64,000 nucleotides of DNA from an uncultured Erysipelotrichaceae bacterium (lineage in GTDB: Bacteria; Bacillota_I; Bacilli_A; Erysipelotrichales; Erysipelotrichaceae), in the NCBI GenBank assembly GCA_947385085.1, contig CANDJN010000001.1, forward strand, positions 62,001 through 126,000, given 5' to 3'. How positions within the stretch are numbered: the first letter of the stretch is position 1; each line of letters begins with the position of its first letter. Of this stretch, positions 16,234 to 25,050 are shown in pieces. The translations under genes and the position numbers were made by a program. The notes under the pieces are model-generated. The model had not been told where the DNA came from, did not search any database, and saw nothing but the letters and a program-made list of their open reading frames with translations.

Positions 16234-17124
16234 ATGGAAATCAGAGTCCTTCGATATTTTTTAACTGTTGTACAAGAACAAAGCATCACCAAAGCTGCGT
16301 CAGTGCTGCATATTACTCAGCCAACCTTAAGCCGACAGCTCGCACAGTTGGAAGCGGAAATAGGGGTTAAGCTGTTTGAGCGCGGTTCGCGCAAAATTAC
16401 CTTAACCAATGAGGGGATATTACTGCGACGGCGCGCCGAAGAGATTTTACAGCTGGTGGATAAAACAGAAAAGGAGATTATCATACAAGAAGAACAGGTG
16501 GAAGGAAGGATAACCATAGGATGTGGAGAAACTGTATCGGTTCAGCTTTTGCCTGATCTGTTTGCAGACTTTCACAGAAAATATCCACTGGTTTCCTTTG
16601 ATTTATATACCGCAACTGCCGATCAAGTAAAAAATCTAATGGACCGCGGTTTGGTGGATGTGGGATTGCTGGTGGAGCCGGTCGACATGGAAAAGTATGA
16701 TTTTATACGCCTGGATCCCAAAGATCGTTGGGTGGTATTGATGCGACCGGATGATCCGCTTACAGAGAAAGAACGATTGACAGCTAAGGACTTATTGACA
16801 CTTCCGCTCATTTTACCGCGACGCTTACAGGTACAAAGTGAGCTGGCAAGCTGGTTTGGTGATTATTACGACAAGCTCAATGTGCTGTTCACAAGCAATT
16901 TAAGTACCAATGCGGCCATTATGGTAAACAGTGGCCTAGCTTATGCGGTAGCGATTGAAGGCTCTTTGCCGTTTTGGGATCGAGCTAAAATAACCTACCG
17001 GCCACTACATCCTAAGCTGAGCGCTTCCAGTGTATTAGCGTGGAAACATGGACAGCCATTCAGTCTCGCTGCCACAAAATTTATTGAACATATGAAATGC
17101 TTTTTAAGCATGGGTGAAGCATAA
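16234..17124 (+). CDS. LysR family transcriptional regulator
   Basis: 296 residues, standard length. The helix-turn-helix lies at residues 3-60 (SITKAASVLHITQPTLSRQL) and the effector-binding domain at about 90-290. It starts behind GGAAAGGAAA. The redox genes that follow on the same strand (aldo/keto reductase, flavodoxin, cupin, carboxymuconolactone decarboxylase) are the natural candidates for its regulon. The inducer is unknown. A 236-base gap to the next gene leaves room for its operator. Confidence 0.92.
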   Translation: MEIRVLRYFLTVVQEQSITKAASVLHITQPTLSRQLAQLEAEIGVKLFERGSRKITLTNEGILLRRRAEEILQLVDKTEKEIIIQEEQVEGRITIGCGETVSVQLLPDLFADFHRKYPLVSFDLYTATADQVKNLMDRGLVDVGLLVEPVDMEKYDFIRLDPKDRWVVLMRPDDPLTEKERLTAKDLLTLPLILPRRLQVQSELASWFGDYYDKLNVLFTSNLSTNAAIMVNSGLAYAVAIEGSLPFWDRAKITYRPLHPKLSASSVLAWKHGQPFSLAATKFIEHMKCFLSMGEA

Positions 17125-17360
17125 AAATAAAGTATTTGATATTATAGAATGATCAAGTAAAATGTAAGTAGTACTATGTTAACTGATTTCCACTGTTGCT
17201 TCTGTTAAATTCAATGCTGTTGCAAATTCAATGAGCGATATTTCGGTTTGGAAAATTGACTGATATGCCATTGCCAAAACTTTGATTACAATATATAAGA
17301 AGTATACGTTTTCTAAATACAATTAAGTGACTGTATAAAAAATAAAAAAGGAGACTAGCT
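17125..17360 (+). other. Intergenic region between LysR and the aldo/keto reductase genes
   Basis: AT-rich, with no gene. A likely -10 (TATACG, 17312-17317) lies about 45 bases before the next ATG. LysR operator half-sites cannot be assigned with confidence. Confidence 0.3.
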
Positions 17361-18401
17361 ATGCAGTATATGAAACTTGGCACATCAGATTTAATGGTAT
17401 CTCGTATTTGTATGGGATGCATGGGCTTTGGAGATGCCAAAAATGGTCAGCATTCGTGGACGCTGAATGAGGAAGATTCTCGCAAAATCATTCACAGAGG
17501 ATTGGAATTGGGAGTGAACTTTTTTGATACTGCCATCGCTTATCAAAGCGGAACAAGTGAGCAGTATTTGGGAAGGGCATTAAAGGAATTTGCGCGCAGA
17601 GAAGATGTGGTTGTCGCCACCAAGTTTTTACCACGCACGCAGGCGGATATTGACGCAGGAATTACCGGTCAAATGCATATCGAACGCATGATCAATAAAA
17701 GTCTTGATAATCTTGGGATGGATTATGTCGATTTGTATATTTATCATATGTGGGATCATCAGACGCCGCTTTATGATATTATGGAGGGGTTAAATAATAT
17801 CGTTAAGGCAGGAAAAGCGCGTTATATCGGAATTTCTAACTGTTTTTCATGGCAACTGGCGAAGGCCAATGCACTAGCAGAAAAGGAAGGGTGGGCGAAG
17901 TTTGTTTCTGTTCAAGGGCATTATAACTTGCTTTTCCGTGAGGAAGAACGAGAGATGCTGGGATTGTGCAGGGAGGATAACATCGCTATGACGCCGTACA
18001 GTGCACTGGCAAGCGGGCGATTGTCAAAGGCCCCCGGTGAAACAAGCAAGCGATTACAGGAAGACAGCTATGCGAAGTTGAAATACGATGCCACTGCCAA
18101 GCAGGATGAAATGATCATTCATCGGGTGATGGAGATGGCAAATAAGCATCATGTATCCATGAGTGAGATTTCCTTGGCGTGGCTTTTGACAAAAGTAACT
18201 GCTCCTGTTGTAGGGGCCACGAAGCCATCGCACATTGAGGGAGCAGTAAAGGCAGTTGATCTTGTGTTGACCCATGAGGAAGCATCCTATTTAGAAGAGC
18301 CTTATGTGCCCCATGCCTTGGTAGGCGTTATGGCTCAAAACACCGCACAGAACGCAAAAGCAAAGCATGTATGGTCAACCGGCAATCAGAAGCTATCATA
18401 G
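17361..18401 (+). CDS. Aldo/keto reductase
   Basis: 346 residues, NADPH-dependent oxidoreductase of the (beta/alpha)8 fold, closest to YajO/YghZ-like members. Catalytic tetrad regions are visible: FFDTAIAY (Asp and Tyr), VVATKF (Lys) and IYHMWDH (His). The NADPH-binding end is near VVGATKPSHIEGAVKAV. The start has AAAAAGGAG upstream. It is the first gene of the redox group and probably LysR-controlled. Physiological substrate unknown. Confidence 0.92.
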   Translation: MQYMKLGTSDLMVSRICMGCMGFGDAKNGQHSWTLNEEDSRKIIHRGLELGVNFFDTAIAYQSGTSEQYLGRALKEFARREDVVVATKFLPRTQADIDAGITGQMHIERMINKSLDNLGMDYVDLYIYHMWDHQTPLYDIMEGLNNIVKAGKARYIGISNCFSWQLAKANALAEKEGWAKFVSVQGHYNLLFREEEREMLGLCREDNIAMTPYSALASGRLSKAPGETSKRLQEDSYAKLKYDATAKQDEMIIHRVMEMANKHHVSMSEISLAWLLTKVTAPVVGATKPSHIEGAVKAVDLVLTHEEASYLEEPYVPHALVGVMAQNTAQNAKAKHVWSTGNQKLS

Positions 18402-18414
18402 TGATAAAGAAATC

Positions 18415-18558
18415 ATGAGCAGAGAAGCTATACAAACAGAAAACAATATGGGTACGCAAAAATTAAGCAAGCTCATTATTAAGACGGGGATACCGTTAAT
18501 GCTGATGATCGCTCAGATATTTGGCATGACTACAAGAATCTTCATCAATCACAGGTGA
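18415..18558 (+). pseudogene. N-terminal remnant of a MATE family efflux transporter
   Basis: About 47 codons just after the reductase. The part NNMGTQKLSKLIIKTGIPLM matches the conserved entry of MATE transporters (acidic/polar start, MGT, then KLIIK and a first membrane helix), but the frame stops at IFINHR before the second helix. A complete MATE protein is about 450 residues, and nothing further is found downstream. It is therefore a truncated relic, left between the reductase and flavodoxin genes. Confidence 0.5.
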
Positions 18559-18599
18559 TTATTTGCGATATTACAAGGTGATTATACTAGGAGGTATTT

Positions 18600-19094
18600 A
18601 TGATGAATAATAAATTGGTTGCGTATTTTTCGGCAAGTGGTGTTACGGCGAAGGTAGCGTCGATGCTGGCAGAGGTTATAGAGGCAGAAATTTATGAGAT
18701 CAAACCGAAAGTTCCTTATACCGATACAGATTTGAATTGGATGGATAAAAACAGTCGCAGTTCATTGGAAATGAATGATCCAAATTCCCGTCCTGCGATT
18801 CAAGGTAAGGTGGATCACATGAAGAATTACGATGTCGTTTTTGTCGGCTTCCCAATTTGGTGGTATGTAGCCCCGACCATTATTAATACCTTTTTAGAAA
18901 CTTATGATTGGAAGGGGAAAATTGTAATACCGTTTGCGACCTCAGGCGGCAGCGGAATGGGCAGCACCAATGATAAACTTCGTCCAAGCTGTAAAGGAGC
19001 GAAGCTGATGCCGGGAAGATTGCTCAATGGGGCAATTTCCATAAAAGAAATAAAGGAATGGGCAGAAAGTATTTTGAGTGATTCATCGAAATGA
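18600..19094 (+). CDS. Flavodoxin family protein
   Basis: 164 residues. The FMN phosphate loop is at the N-terminus (YFSASGVTAKVA), with FPIWWYVAPTIINTFLE and FATSGGSGMGSTNDKL lining the flavin, the pattern of the flavodoxin_4 group. It probably acts as an electron carrier or small quinone/flavin reductase in the cytoplasm. An AGGAGG site precedes tandem ATGs (18600 and 18603). It is grouped with the reductase, cupin and decarboxylase genes, a combination often found under LysR control in Firmicutes. Confidence 0.9.
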   Translation: MMNNKLVAYFSASGVTAKVASMLAEVIEAEIYEIKPKVPYTDTDLNWMDKNSRSSLEMNDPNSRPAIQGKVDHMKNYDVVFVGFPIWWYVAPTIINTFLETYDWKGKIVIPFATSGGSGMGSTNDKLRPSCKGAKLMPGRLLNGAISIKEIKEWAESILSDSSK

Positions 19095-19151
19095 TAAAGA
19101 ATGTGTTTTTTATAAAAGGATAAGGTATACATAATAGGGAAAGGAGATATT

Positions 19152-19556
19152 ATGACATCAAAAGAGTTGAAACAGGTTTTTCCACTAGGAGAAAAGAATG
19201 AAGCATTTGCGCAGTTTTTTGAGGGAACGAGCTATTTGAAAATGTTGAGCAGCGAGCGTGTAAGCATTGCCAATGTGACGTTTGAACCGGGATGCCGCAA
19301 TCATTGGCACATTCACCACAAGGGCGGTCAAATATTACTTTGTACGGCCGGAAGGGGCTATTATCAGGAGTGGGGAAAGCCGGCACAGGAAATGAAACCG
19401 GGCGATGTGATCAATATACCACCAGAGGTTAAGCATTGGCATGGCGCTGCGTTTGATAGCTGGTTCGCCCATTTGGCCGTAGAGGTGCCCGCCGAGAACG
19501 CGTCCAATGAATGGCTGGAGCCGGTGGATGAAGAAGCCTATAACAAATTGAAATGA
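19152..19556 (+). CDS. Cupin domain protein
   Basis: 134 residues, single cupin barrel. Motif 1 is seen as GCRNHWHIHHKGGQILL with metal-binding histidines, and motif 2 as PGDVINIPPEVKHWHGA. It starts behind AAAGGAG and is followed 13 bases later by the carboxymuconolactone decarboxylase-like gene, a very common two-gene pairing. Enzymatic activity is unassigned. Confidence 0.92.
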   Translation: MTSKELKQVFPLGEKNEAFAQFFEGTSYLKMLSSERVSIANVTFEPGCRNHWHIHHKGGQILLCTAGRGYYQEWGKPAQEMKPGDVINIPPEVKHWHGAAFDSWFAHLAVEVPAENASNEWLEPVDEEAYNKLK

Positions 19557-19568
19557 GGAGATGTAACG

Positions 19569-19898
19569 ATGAAAAAAGTAACCGCAGGCAGAGATGCACT
19601 GGGCAATTTTGCCCCTAAATTTGCTGAATTGAATGATGATGTATTGTTTGGAGAGATTTGGTCAAGGGAATCACAGCTATCGTTGCGTGATCGCAGTGTT
19701 GTCACGGTAACAGCACTTATGGCAAGCGGTGTTCTTGACAGTTCTTTGGCATTTCATATCCAAGAGGCAAAGCATAACGGTGTTACCCAAAATGAGATGG
19801 CAGAGATATTGACCCATGCGGCTTTTTATGCCGGATGGCCAAAGGCATGGGCTGCCTTTAAGATGGCAAAAGAAATCTATGGAGAAACGGAATCATAA
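19569..19898 (+). CDS. Carboxymuconolactone decarboxylase family protein
   Basis: 109 residues, all-helical AhpD/CMD fold. The core DRSVVTVTALMASGV and HAAFYAGWPKAWAAFK are family signatures. The CxxC redox pair of AhpD is absent (DSSLAFH at that position), so it is not an alkylhydroperoxidase of the AhpD type and is more like gamma-carboxymuconolactone decarboxylases. Translated with the cupin gene and preceded by ATGAGGAG. Confidence 0.9.
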   Translation: MKKVTAGRDALGNFAPKFAELNDDVLFGEIWSRESQLSLRDRSVVTVTALMASGVLDSSLAFHIQEAKHNGVTQNEMAEILTHAAFYAGWPKAWAAFKMAKEIYGETES

Positions 19899-20181
19899 GC
19901 TGATCGTAGCTTTTTAAACATTTTATGTGGTTGTTTTAAATTAGTTATATGAAAAACGATCGTTTTTTCATGAACTGAGAAACCCTGTGATATTTTAGTA
20001 ATGGCACTATAAGTCTTTTTTTAATCACAAGTTCCATTCATCTTGCACTGTGATCGCATGGTCTGATGAATGGCTTTTTTTTAGTGTGTTTGTTATAATG
20101 AAACAGAAACAACTTTATGATCTGATTTTTGTGGTTGTTGTCATATATTTTATTTGTATTGATATTGTGAAGGAGTGAGGT
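19899..20181 (+). other. Intergenic region before rlmA
   Basis: Contains the palindrome AAAAACGATCGTTTTT (19952-19967), a terminator at 20034-20081 and an extended -10 (TGTTATAAT, 20091-20099) that probably serves rlmA. No gene. Confidence 0.5.
20034..20081 (+). terminator. Intrinsic terminator of the redox gene group
   Basis: CCATTCATC (20034-20042) pairs with GATGAATGG (20065-20073), followed by C and eight T. Confidence 0.8.
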
Positions 20182-20967
20182 ATGATGTTTCGCTGTCCAA
20201 AGTGTAACGAGCCGTTGCATCGCCATGGTATGTCCTATATTTGTGCTTATCATCACTGTTATGATTGTGCTAAGTCCGGCTATGTCAATTTGACGTTACG
20301 ACAGAAGAAACAGCACGGGGATGATGCGATGATGATTCAAGCGCGCACCGTCTTTTTATCAAACGGCTATTATGCGTCTTTACAAAAGGCATTGCTTAGG
20401 GAATTGCGTTTACTTAACCCACAGGTTTTGATTGATGGGGGATGTGGTCAAGGCTATTATACCAACGCATTGGCAGATCACTTACCGAATTGTGAAGTCT
20501 ATGGCTTTGATTTATCTAAATACGCATTGAAAACGGCAGCGAAAGGAAATGCCCGGGTTCACTATGCGGTGGCAAGCGTCGCCCAGCTACCGCTTTTTGA
20601 TGCCTGCGCTGATTGTGTTGTATCCATTTTTGCGCCGCTTTATGAACAGGAAATGCATCGCGTGTTAAAGGATGGTGGAGCTATGATTCGCATTGGTCCC
20701 GGTCCGCGTCATTTATGGGAATTAAAGCAGGCTTTGTATGATAAGGTTTATGAAAATACAGAACCTGCTCCACTGTCACTTTTTACCCTTCGCAACGTTG
20801 TAACGGTGGATTATTCGATTACCCTTAACGATCATAAGGACCTGGAGGCACTGTTTTCGATGACGCCCTATGTATATCGAACATCACGAATTAAAGCAGA
20901 ACGTTTAAAGGAATGGCAGGCAGACTCTATACAGCTTCAGTTTCGTATGGAAATATGGCAGAAATGA
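20182..20967 (+). CDS. rlmA: 23S rRNA (guanine-N1)-methyltransferase RlmA
   Basis: 261 residues. The N-terminal zinc site is complete (CPKCNEPL, then CAYHHCYDCAKSGYVNL), and the SAM-binding Rossmann domain begins at LIDGGCGQGYYT. RlmA methylates G745 or G748 of 23S rRNA; Gram-positive RlmA(II)/TlrB enzymes of this group can influence macrolide sensitivity. Which position is modified cannot be told here. Its own extended -10 promoter lies about 85 bases upstream, and ffh follows after a separate promoter. Confidence 0.87.
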   Translation: MMFRCPKCNEPLHRHGMSYICAYHHCYDCAKSGYVNLTLRQKKQHGDDAMMIQARTVFLSNGYYASLQKALLRELRLLNPQVLIDGGCGQGYYTNALADHLPNCEVYGFDLSKYALKTAAKGNARVHYAVASVAQLPLFDACADCVVSIFAPLYEQEMHRVLKDGGAMIRIGPGPRHLWELKQALYDKVYENTEPAPLSLFTLRNVVTVDYSITLNDHKDLEALFSMTPYVYRTSRIKAERLKEWQADSIQLQFRMEIWQK

Positions 20968-20998
20968 AGATCTTTTGCTTTTAAGGGGTTAGGGGATA

Positions 20999-21007
20999 TG
21001 CTATAAT
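20999..21007 (+). promoter_or_regulatory. Extended -10 promoter of ffh
   Basis: TGCTATAAT 46 bases upstream of the ffh ATG; no consensus -35. Confidence 0.6.
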
Positions 21008-21052
21008 GAATCCGTTGTAGCGTTGGATAAAATACAGAAGGGTTGTGAAAAA

Positions 21053-22444
21053 ATGGCTTTTGAATCATTAAGCGAGCGCATGAGTAAGGCGTTTCGTAAT
21101 ATTACCGGAAAAGGAAAGCTGACAGAAAAAAATATGAATGATATGCTGCGAGAGGTTCGCATGTCGCTGTTAGAGGCAGATGTGAATTATCGCGTAGTTA
21201 AGGATTTTATCGAGCGAGTAAAGGAAAAGTCACTTGGCACAGAGGTGATGAGCTCGATCAATCCGGGGCAGCTGGTTGTAAAGATTGTTCATGATGAAAT
21301 TGTGGATTTACTGGGTACTAAAGATGCGCCGTTAAATTATCGCACCAGCGGTATCACCACCATTATGATGGTTGGTCTTCAAGGTACCGGTAAAACAACG
21401 GCGGCGGCGAAGATTGCCAATGTCATCAAAAAGAAACAAAATCGCAAACCGCTGCTGGTGGCCTGCGATATTATTCGTCCAGCGGCAATTGAACAGCTGG
21501 TGACGCTTGGCAAAGCAATCGACGTGGAAGTGTTTACGCTGGGGGTAGAAACCTCGGCGCTGGAAACAGCACGTCAAGCGATGGATTATGCGAAAGAAAA
21601 CCATTATGATACAGTGATTTTTGATACTGCCGGACGTTTACATATCGATGAGGAATTGATGCAGGAGCTGTCCGATATTCAAGCGATGATTCATCCTGAT
21701 GATATATTATTGACTGTCGATGCCATGACCGGTCAGGATATTGTAAATGTTGCCCAGAGCTTTCATGAGCAGCTGGGGGTTACCGGCCTGGTGCTGACAA
21801 AGCTCGATGGCGATTCGCGCGGTGGCGGTATTTTATCGGTGCGCACGATCACGCAGGTTCCGGTAAAATTTGTCGGACTCGGTGAGAAGATTGATGATTT
21901 GGATGTGTTCCATCCCGATCGCATGGCCGATCGTATTTTGGGCATGGGCGATATTGTTACACTGGTGGAACAGGCGCAGGAAAAGATGGATATGGAGGAA
22001 GGAGCCAAATCCGCAAAGCGAATGATGAACGGACAATTTACCTTGGATGATATGCTCGTTCAATTCGGTCAGCTGAAGCGCATGGGTTCTTTAGGCGGAA
22101 TTATGAAAATGTTGCCGGGTTTCTCGCAGATGTCCCAACAAATTGATGAAGAAAAGGCAGAAAACACGATGAAAATGCGTGAAGCGATCATTTTAAGCAT
22201 GACGAAGGAGGAACGGCTGAATCCTTCGCTGTTAAAAGCCTCGCGCAAGAACCGCATCGCCAAAGGATCAGGAACGAAGGTACAGGATGTCAATCGTCTT
22301 TTATCGGAATTTGAGAAGATGAAACAGATGATGCGGCAGATGTCTAAAATGTCCGGAGGAAAAATGCCGATGGGCATGGGCAATATGAAAGGAATGGGCA
22401 AAATGCGCGGCTTCCCGGGTATGGGGAAAAAGGGCTGGCGCTGA
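21053..22444 (+). CDS. ffh: Signal recognition particle protein Ffh
   Basis: 463 residues from the MAFESLSERMSKAF start, the standard Ffh N-terminus; an upstream in-frame TTG adds ten unconserved residues. The N domain is followed by the G domain with GLQGTGKTTAAAK, DTAGRLHID, TKLDGDSRGG and GLGEKIDDL. The Met-rich M domain at the C-terminus (KMSGGKMPMGMGNMKGMG) binds 4.5S RNA and signal sequences. It directs membrane and secreted proteins to the translocon. The usual neighbour ylxM is missing upstream, and rpsP follows with its own promoter. Confidence 0.97.
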   Translation: MAFESLSERMSKAFRNITGKGKLTEKNMNDMLREVRMSLLEADVNYRVVKDFIERVKEKSLGTEVMSSINPGQLVVKIVHDEIVDLLGTKDAPLNYRTSGITTIMMVGLQGTGKTTAAAKIANVIKKKQNRKPLLVACDIIRPAAIEQLVTLGKAIDVEVFTLGVETSALETARQAMDYAKENHYDTVIFDTAGRLHIDEELMQELSDIQAMIHPDDILLTVDAMTGQDIVNVAQSFHEQLGVTGLVLTKLDGDSRGGGILSVRTITQVPVKFVGLGEKIDDLDVFHPDRMADRILGMGDIVTLVEQAQEKMDMEEGAKSAKRMMNGQFTLDDMLVQFGQLKRMGSLGGIMKMLPGFSQMSQQIDEEKAENTMKMREAIILSMTKEERLNPSLLKASRKNRIAKGSGTKVQDVNRLLSEFEKMKQMMRQMSKMSGGKMPMGMGNMKGMGKMRGFPGMGKKGWR

Positions 22445-22454
22445 GTATTTATGG

Positions 22455-22499
22455 GTGTCAAGGAAAAATACTTGACACTTAATAAATATATGGTATAAT
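22455..22499 (+). promoter_or_regulatory. Sigma-A promoter of rpsP with overlapping inverted repeat
   Basis: TTGACA (22472-22477), 16-base spacer, TATAAT (22494-22499). GTGTCAAG (22455-22462) and CTTGACAC (22471-22478) form an 8-8-8 inverted repeat that covers the -35 box; no T run follows, so it is more operator-like than terminator-like. Confidence 0.8.
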
Positions 22500-22537
22500 G
22501 ATACTCGTTTGAAGAATAAAAATAGGAGGAATTACTC

Positions 22538-22810
22538 ATGGCAGTAAAGTTAAGATTAAAAAGAATGGGTAAGAAAGGGAAGCCTTTTTACCGTATTGTA
22601 GCGGCGGATTCTCGCTATCCGCGCGATGGTCGCATTATTGAAAGCATCGGTACTTATAATCCGACGACAGATCCGGCTCAAATTACTTTGAATAACGAAT
22701 TGGCTGAAAAATGGCTGAAAAACGGTGCACAGCCTTCTGATACGGTGCGCAGTATTTTATCAAAGCATGGTATCATGAAAAAACTGCACGAAGAAAAGAA
22801 CGCGAAATAG
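22538..22810 (+). CDS. rpsP: 30S ribosomal protein S16
   Basis: 90 residues. The N-terminus MAVKLRLKRMGKKGKPFYRI and DSRYPRDGRIIESIGTYNP are diagnostic. It starts behind AGGAGG and is first gene of the rpsP-khpA-rimM-trmD run, the same order as in Bacillus. Confidence 0.97.
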   Translation: MAVKLRLKRMGKKGKPFYRIVAADSRYPRDGRIIESIGTYNPTTDPAQITLNNELAEKWLKNGAQPSDTVRSILSKHGIMKKLHEEKNAK

Positions 22811-22812
22811 TT

Positions 22813-23076
22813 ATGGTTGATTACGAAGCGGTCGTAATGGATCTGGTAAGACCGATGGTTGAAGATAAGGAAAGCCTTTCCGTTAAGCTGATGCCTTCAT
22901 TGGATGAGCGTGAGATCCTAGTTTACGTCTATGCCAATAGTGACGATGTTGCACGATTGATTGGACGTAAAGGAAATATGGCTTCCGCAATTCGTCATAT
23001 GATGTCGGTTGCTTCCCGTAAGGAAGAAGGCAAGCGCATCAATATCAAGTTTGAATCATATGGAGATGCGCTGTAG
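22813..23076 (+). CDS. khpA: KH-domain RNA-binding protein KhpA (YlqC)
   Basis: 87 residues with the KH motif LIGRKGNMASAIRHMM (GxxG = GRKG). KhpA works with KhpB/Jag as an RNA chaperone affecting cell division and sRNA or mRNA stability. It begins two bases after the rpsP stop without a strong ribosome site of its own, implying coupling. Confidence 0.93.
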   Translation: MVDYEAVVMDLVRPMVEDKESLSVKLMPSLDEREILVYVYANSDDVARLIGRKGNMASAIRHMMSVASRKEEGKRINIKFESYGDAL

Positions 23077-23104
23077 AACGCATCTTTTTATGTGAGGTGA
23101 AACA

Positions 23105-23602
23105 ATGGAATACAGAACAATCGGATTAATAGTCGGTACCCATGGAATAAAGGGTGAAATCAAGGTGTTGATAAGAACGGATTTTGTCGCAGAACGCTTT
23201 GCGCCGGACAAGATAGTCTATTTGGATTACCAAGGTGTAATGCAAAAGTATCGGATTGAAAGAGCGCGTCCTCATAAGGGGACATTGCTGGTAAAGCTAT
23301 ATGGAGTGGATGATATTAACGCTGTGGAAGCATGGCATGGCTCACGTTTATGTATTGGTGAGGATCAATTACTGCCGATAGATGAGGATGAAATCTATTA
23401 TCATGATTTACTGCATATGCAAGTAGAAACTGTGAATCATGAACCGCTTGGAGAAGTGGTGGAGCTGTTAGAAGGGGGAAAACACCTCATTTTGCGGGTG
23501 CGCGGGGAGCGTGAAAAACTCATTCCTTATGTGAAAGCATTTATCGTGAGTGTTGATCACAAACAGCGAATGTTAACTGTTAATTTGTTGGAGGGTATGT
23601 GA
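23105..23602 (+). CDS. rimM: Ribosome maturation factor RimM
   Basis: 165 residues. The RimM N-terminal barrel (TIGLIVGTHGIKGEIKV) is followed by the PRC-barrel (YYHDLLHMQVETVNHEPLGE, then LIPYVKAFI). RimM assists 30S head assembly, partly through S19. The Bacillus gene ylqD, usually between khpA and rimM, is absent. Its stop overlaps the trmD ATG. Confidence 0.95.
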   Translation: MEYRTIGLIVGTHGIKGEIKVLIRTDFVAERFAPDKIVYLDYQGVMQKYRIERARPHKGTLLVKLYGVDDINAVEAWHGSRLCIGEDQLLPIDEDEIYYHDLLHMQVETVNHEPLGEVVELLEGGKHLILRVRGEREKLIPYVKAFIVSVDHKQRMLTVNLLEGM

Positions 23603-24330
23603 TGAAAATAACCGTATGTACCTTGTTCCCGGAATTTTTTGATCAGTTTATCAGCACATCGATCATAAAGCGTGCCATCGATGCCGGAAAAATTACCTTT
23701 TCCTGTGTGGATTTTCGCGCCTTTACGACCGATAAGCATCGACACGTTGATGATACACCTTGTGGGGGCGGCGCAGGGATGGTATTGATGTGTCAGCCGA
23801 TGATTGACTGTTTAAAAGCGGTGCGCACGCCGAATTCATTGGTCGTTATGTTAACACCGCAGGGGCAAACCTTTCATCAAAGCACGGCACATCATTTGGC
23901 AGCTGTAGATCATCTGATACTGTTGTGCGGCCATTATGAGGGTTTTGATGAACGCATCCGCAGCTATGTGGACATGGAGCTTTCCTTGGGCGATTTTGTC
24001 TTGACCGGAGGGGAAGCAGCAGCAATGGTCATTTGTGATGCAGTCATTCGTTTAGTGGACGGGGTAATTCTCAGCGAATCCCATGAGGATGATTCTTTTG
24101 AAAACGGATTGTTGGAATATCCGCAGTATACAAGACCGATTGAATATGATGGTTTACGCGTACCGGAGATATTGTTAAGCGGGCATCATGAGAATATTCG
24201 TAAATGGCGCTTAAAGGAATCACTGCGCAAAACGCTGCATCAGCGTCCTGATTTATTACAACAGCGTTCCTTAAACAGGGAAGAGACTGAACTTTTGGCA
24301 GAAATCAGGCAGGAAGAAGAAGAAAACTGA
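23602..24330 (+). CDS. trmD: tRNA (guanine37-N1)-methyltransferase TrmD
   Basis: 242 residues from the ATG that overlaps the rimM stop (TGATG). The SPOUT trefoil-knot motifs are present: HRHVDDTPCGGGAGMVL, LLCGHYEGFDERI and LSLGDFVLTGGEAAAM. It methylates G37 next to the anticodon to prevent frameshifting. It is the last gene of the cluster: rplS, which follows trmD in most Firmicutes, is not here. Confidence 0.97.
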   Translation: MKITVCTLFPEFFDQFISTSIIKRAIDAGKITFSCVDFRAFTTDKHRHVDDTPCGGGAGMVLMCQPMIDCLKAVRTPNSLVVMLTPQGQTFHQSTAHHLAAVDHLILLCGHYEGFDERIRSYVDMELSLGDFVLTGGEAAAMVICDAVIRLVDGVILSESHEDDSFENGLLEYPQYTRPIEYDGLRVPEILLSGHHENIRKWRLKESLRKTLHQRPDLLQQRSLNREETELLAEIRQEEEEN

Positions 24331-25050
24331 AATGAAAAGCTTGTTTCTACTTTGAAAAGGGGAAAATGGTAGTGGCATTTACTCTTACAGAAAAGGGTAG
24401 ATGCTATTGCTTTTATGGAAAGAATTGAGTGATACTCTTATCTATCAGATGGAGAGATTATCAGAATTTATCGCTGTATTTCTGTATACTCAAGAGCATT
24501 CTTTTGCAGTTTAGGACTAAAGTCCACATGGATATGAAAGATGTACCATTCAGTCTGACAGCCAGTCTGTTCATCGGTACTATTTATTGTTTAGAAGGTA
24601 AGGCTTTAAAATAACCTTATCTTTTTCTATCTTATGAATTGCATAAGCCTTAAGTTTTTCGTATAGGTATTTAGACCATCCCGGCATCCGTTAAAGGCAC
24701 TGGGAAATTGATCCCTTCTGGAACATTTGAAAGGGAAGTAATCAGGTAGTCCAAGGTACACGGCCTGCCATACATGCACATACGATAATTGGAGCATTTA
24801 AGAGACATCTTACAAAATCAATTTGCCAAAAGTAGCTTGTCTTTGCCATTTGTTTGTGCGATGGCACTTTTAGGTGATAAATTTTTCACTACGTAGCTTA
24901 TCCGTTGCGCAAGGTAGCGTGATAGTTGCTTTACATGAGATAGCACATGTATTATAATTTTTTTAATAATGAATACATTGGAAATATGACTGTGATCATA
25001 ACGATAAGGTATGCGTTATCTAATATCAAAAAAAGACGGAGGGATGAACT
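24331..25050. other. 720-base stretch without an intact gene; possible decayed coding sequence
   Basis: No convincing gene. On the minus strand, frames around 24680-24830 read protein-like fragments such as NAPIIVCACMAGRVPW and, after a frame change, VPEGINFPVPLTDAGM, which suggests an eroded gene of unknown family. TGCCAT (24844-24849) and ATGGCA (24861-24866) with a T run form a terminator-like hairpin. The end of the region is the leader of the ABC gene at 25051. Confidence 0.35.

Noticed and set aside
19952..19967. AAAAACGATCGTTTTT as a terminator
   Set aside because: The stem is only A-T rich with a four-base loop; the stronger hairpin at 20034-20081 is the better terminator.
24429..24614. 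61-residue frame in the gap after trmD
   Set aside because: No ribosome site, no domain, and surrounding frames look decayed.
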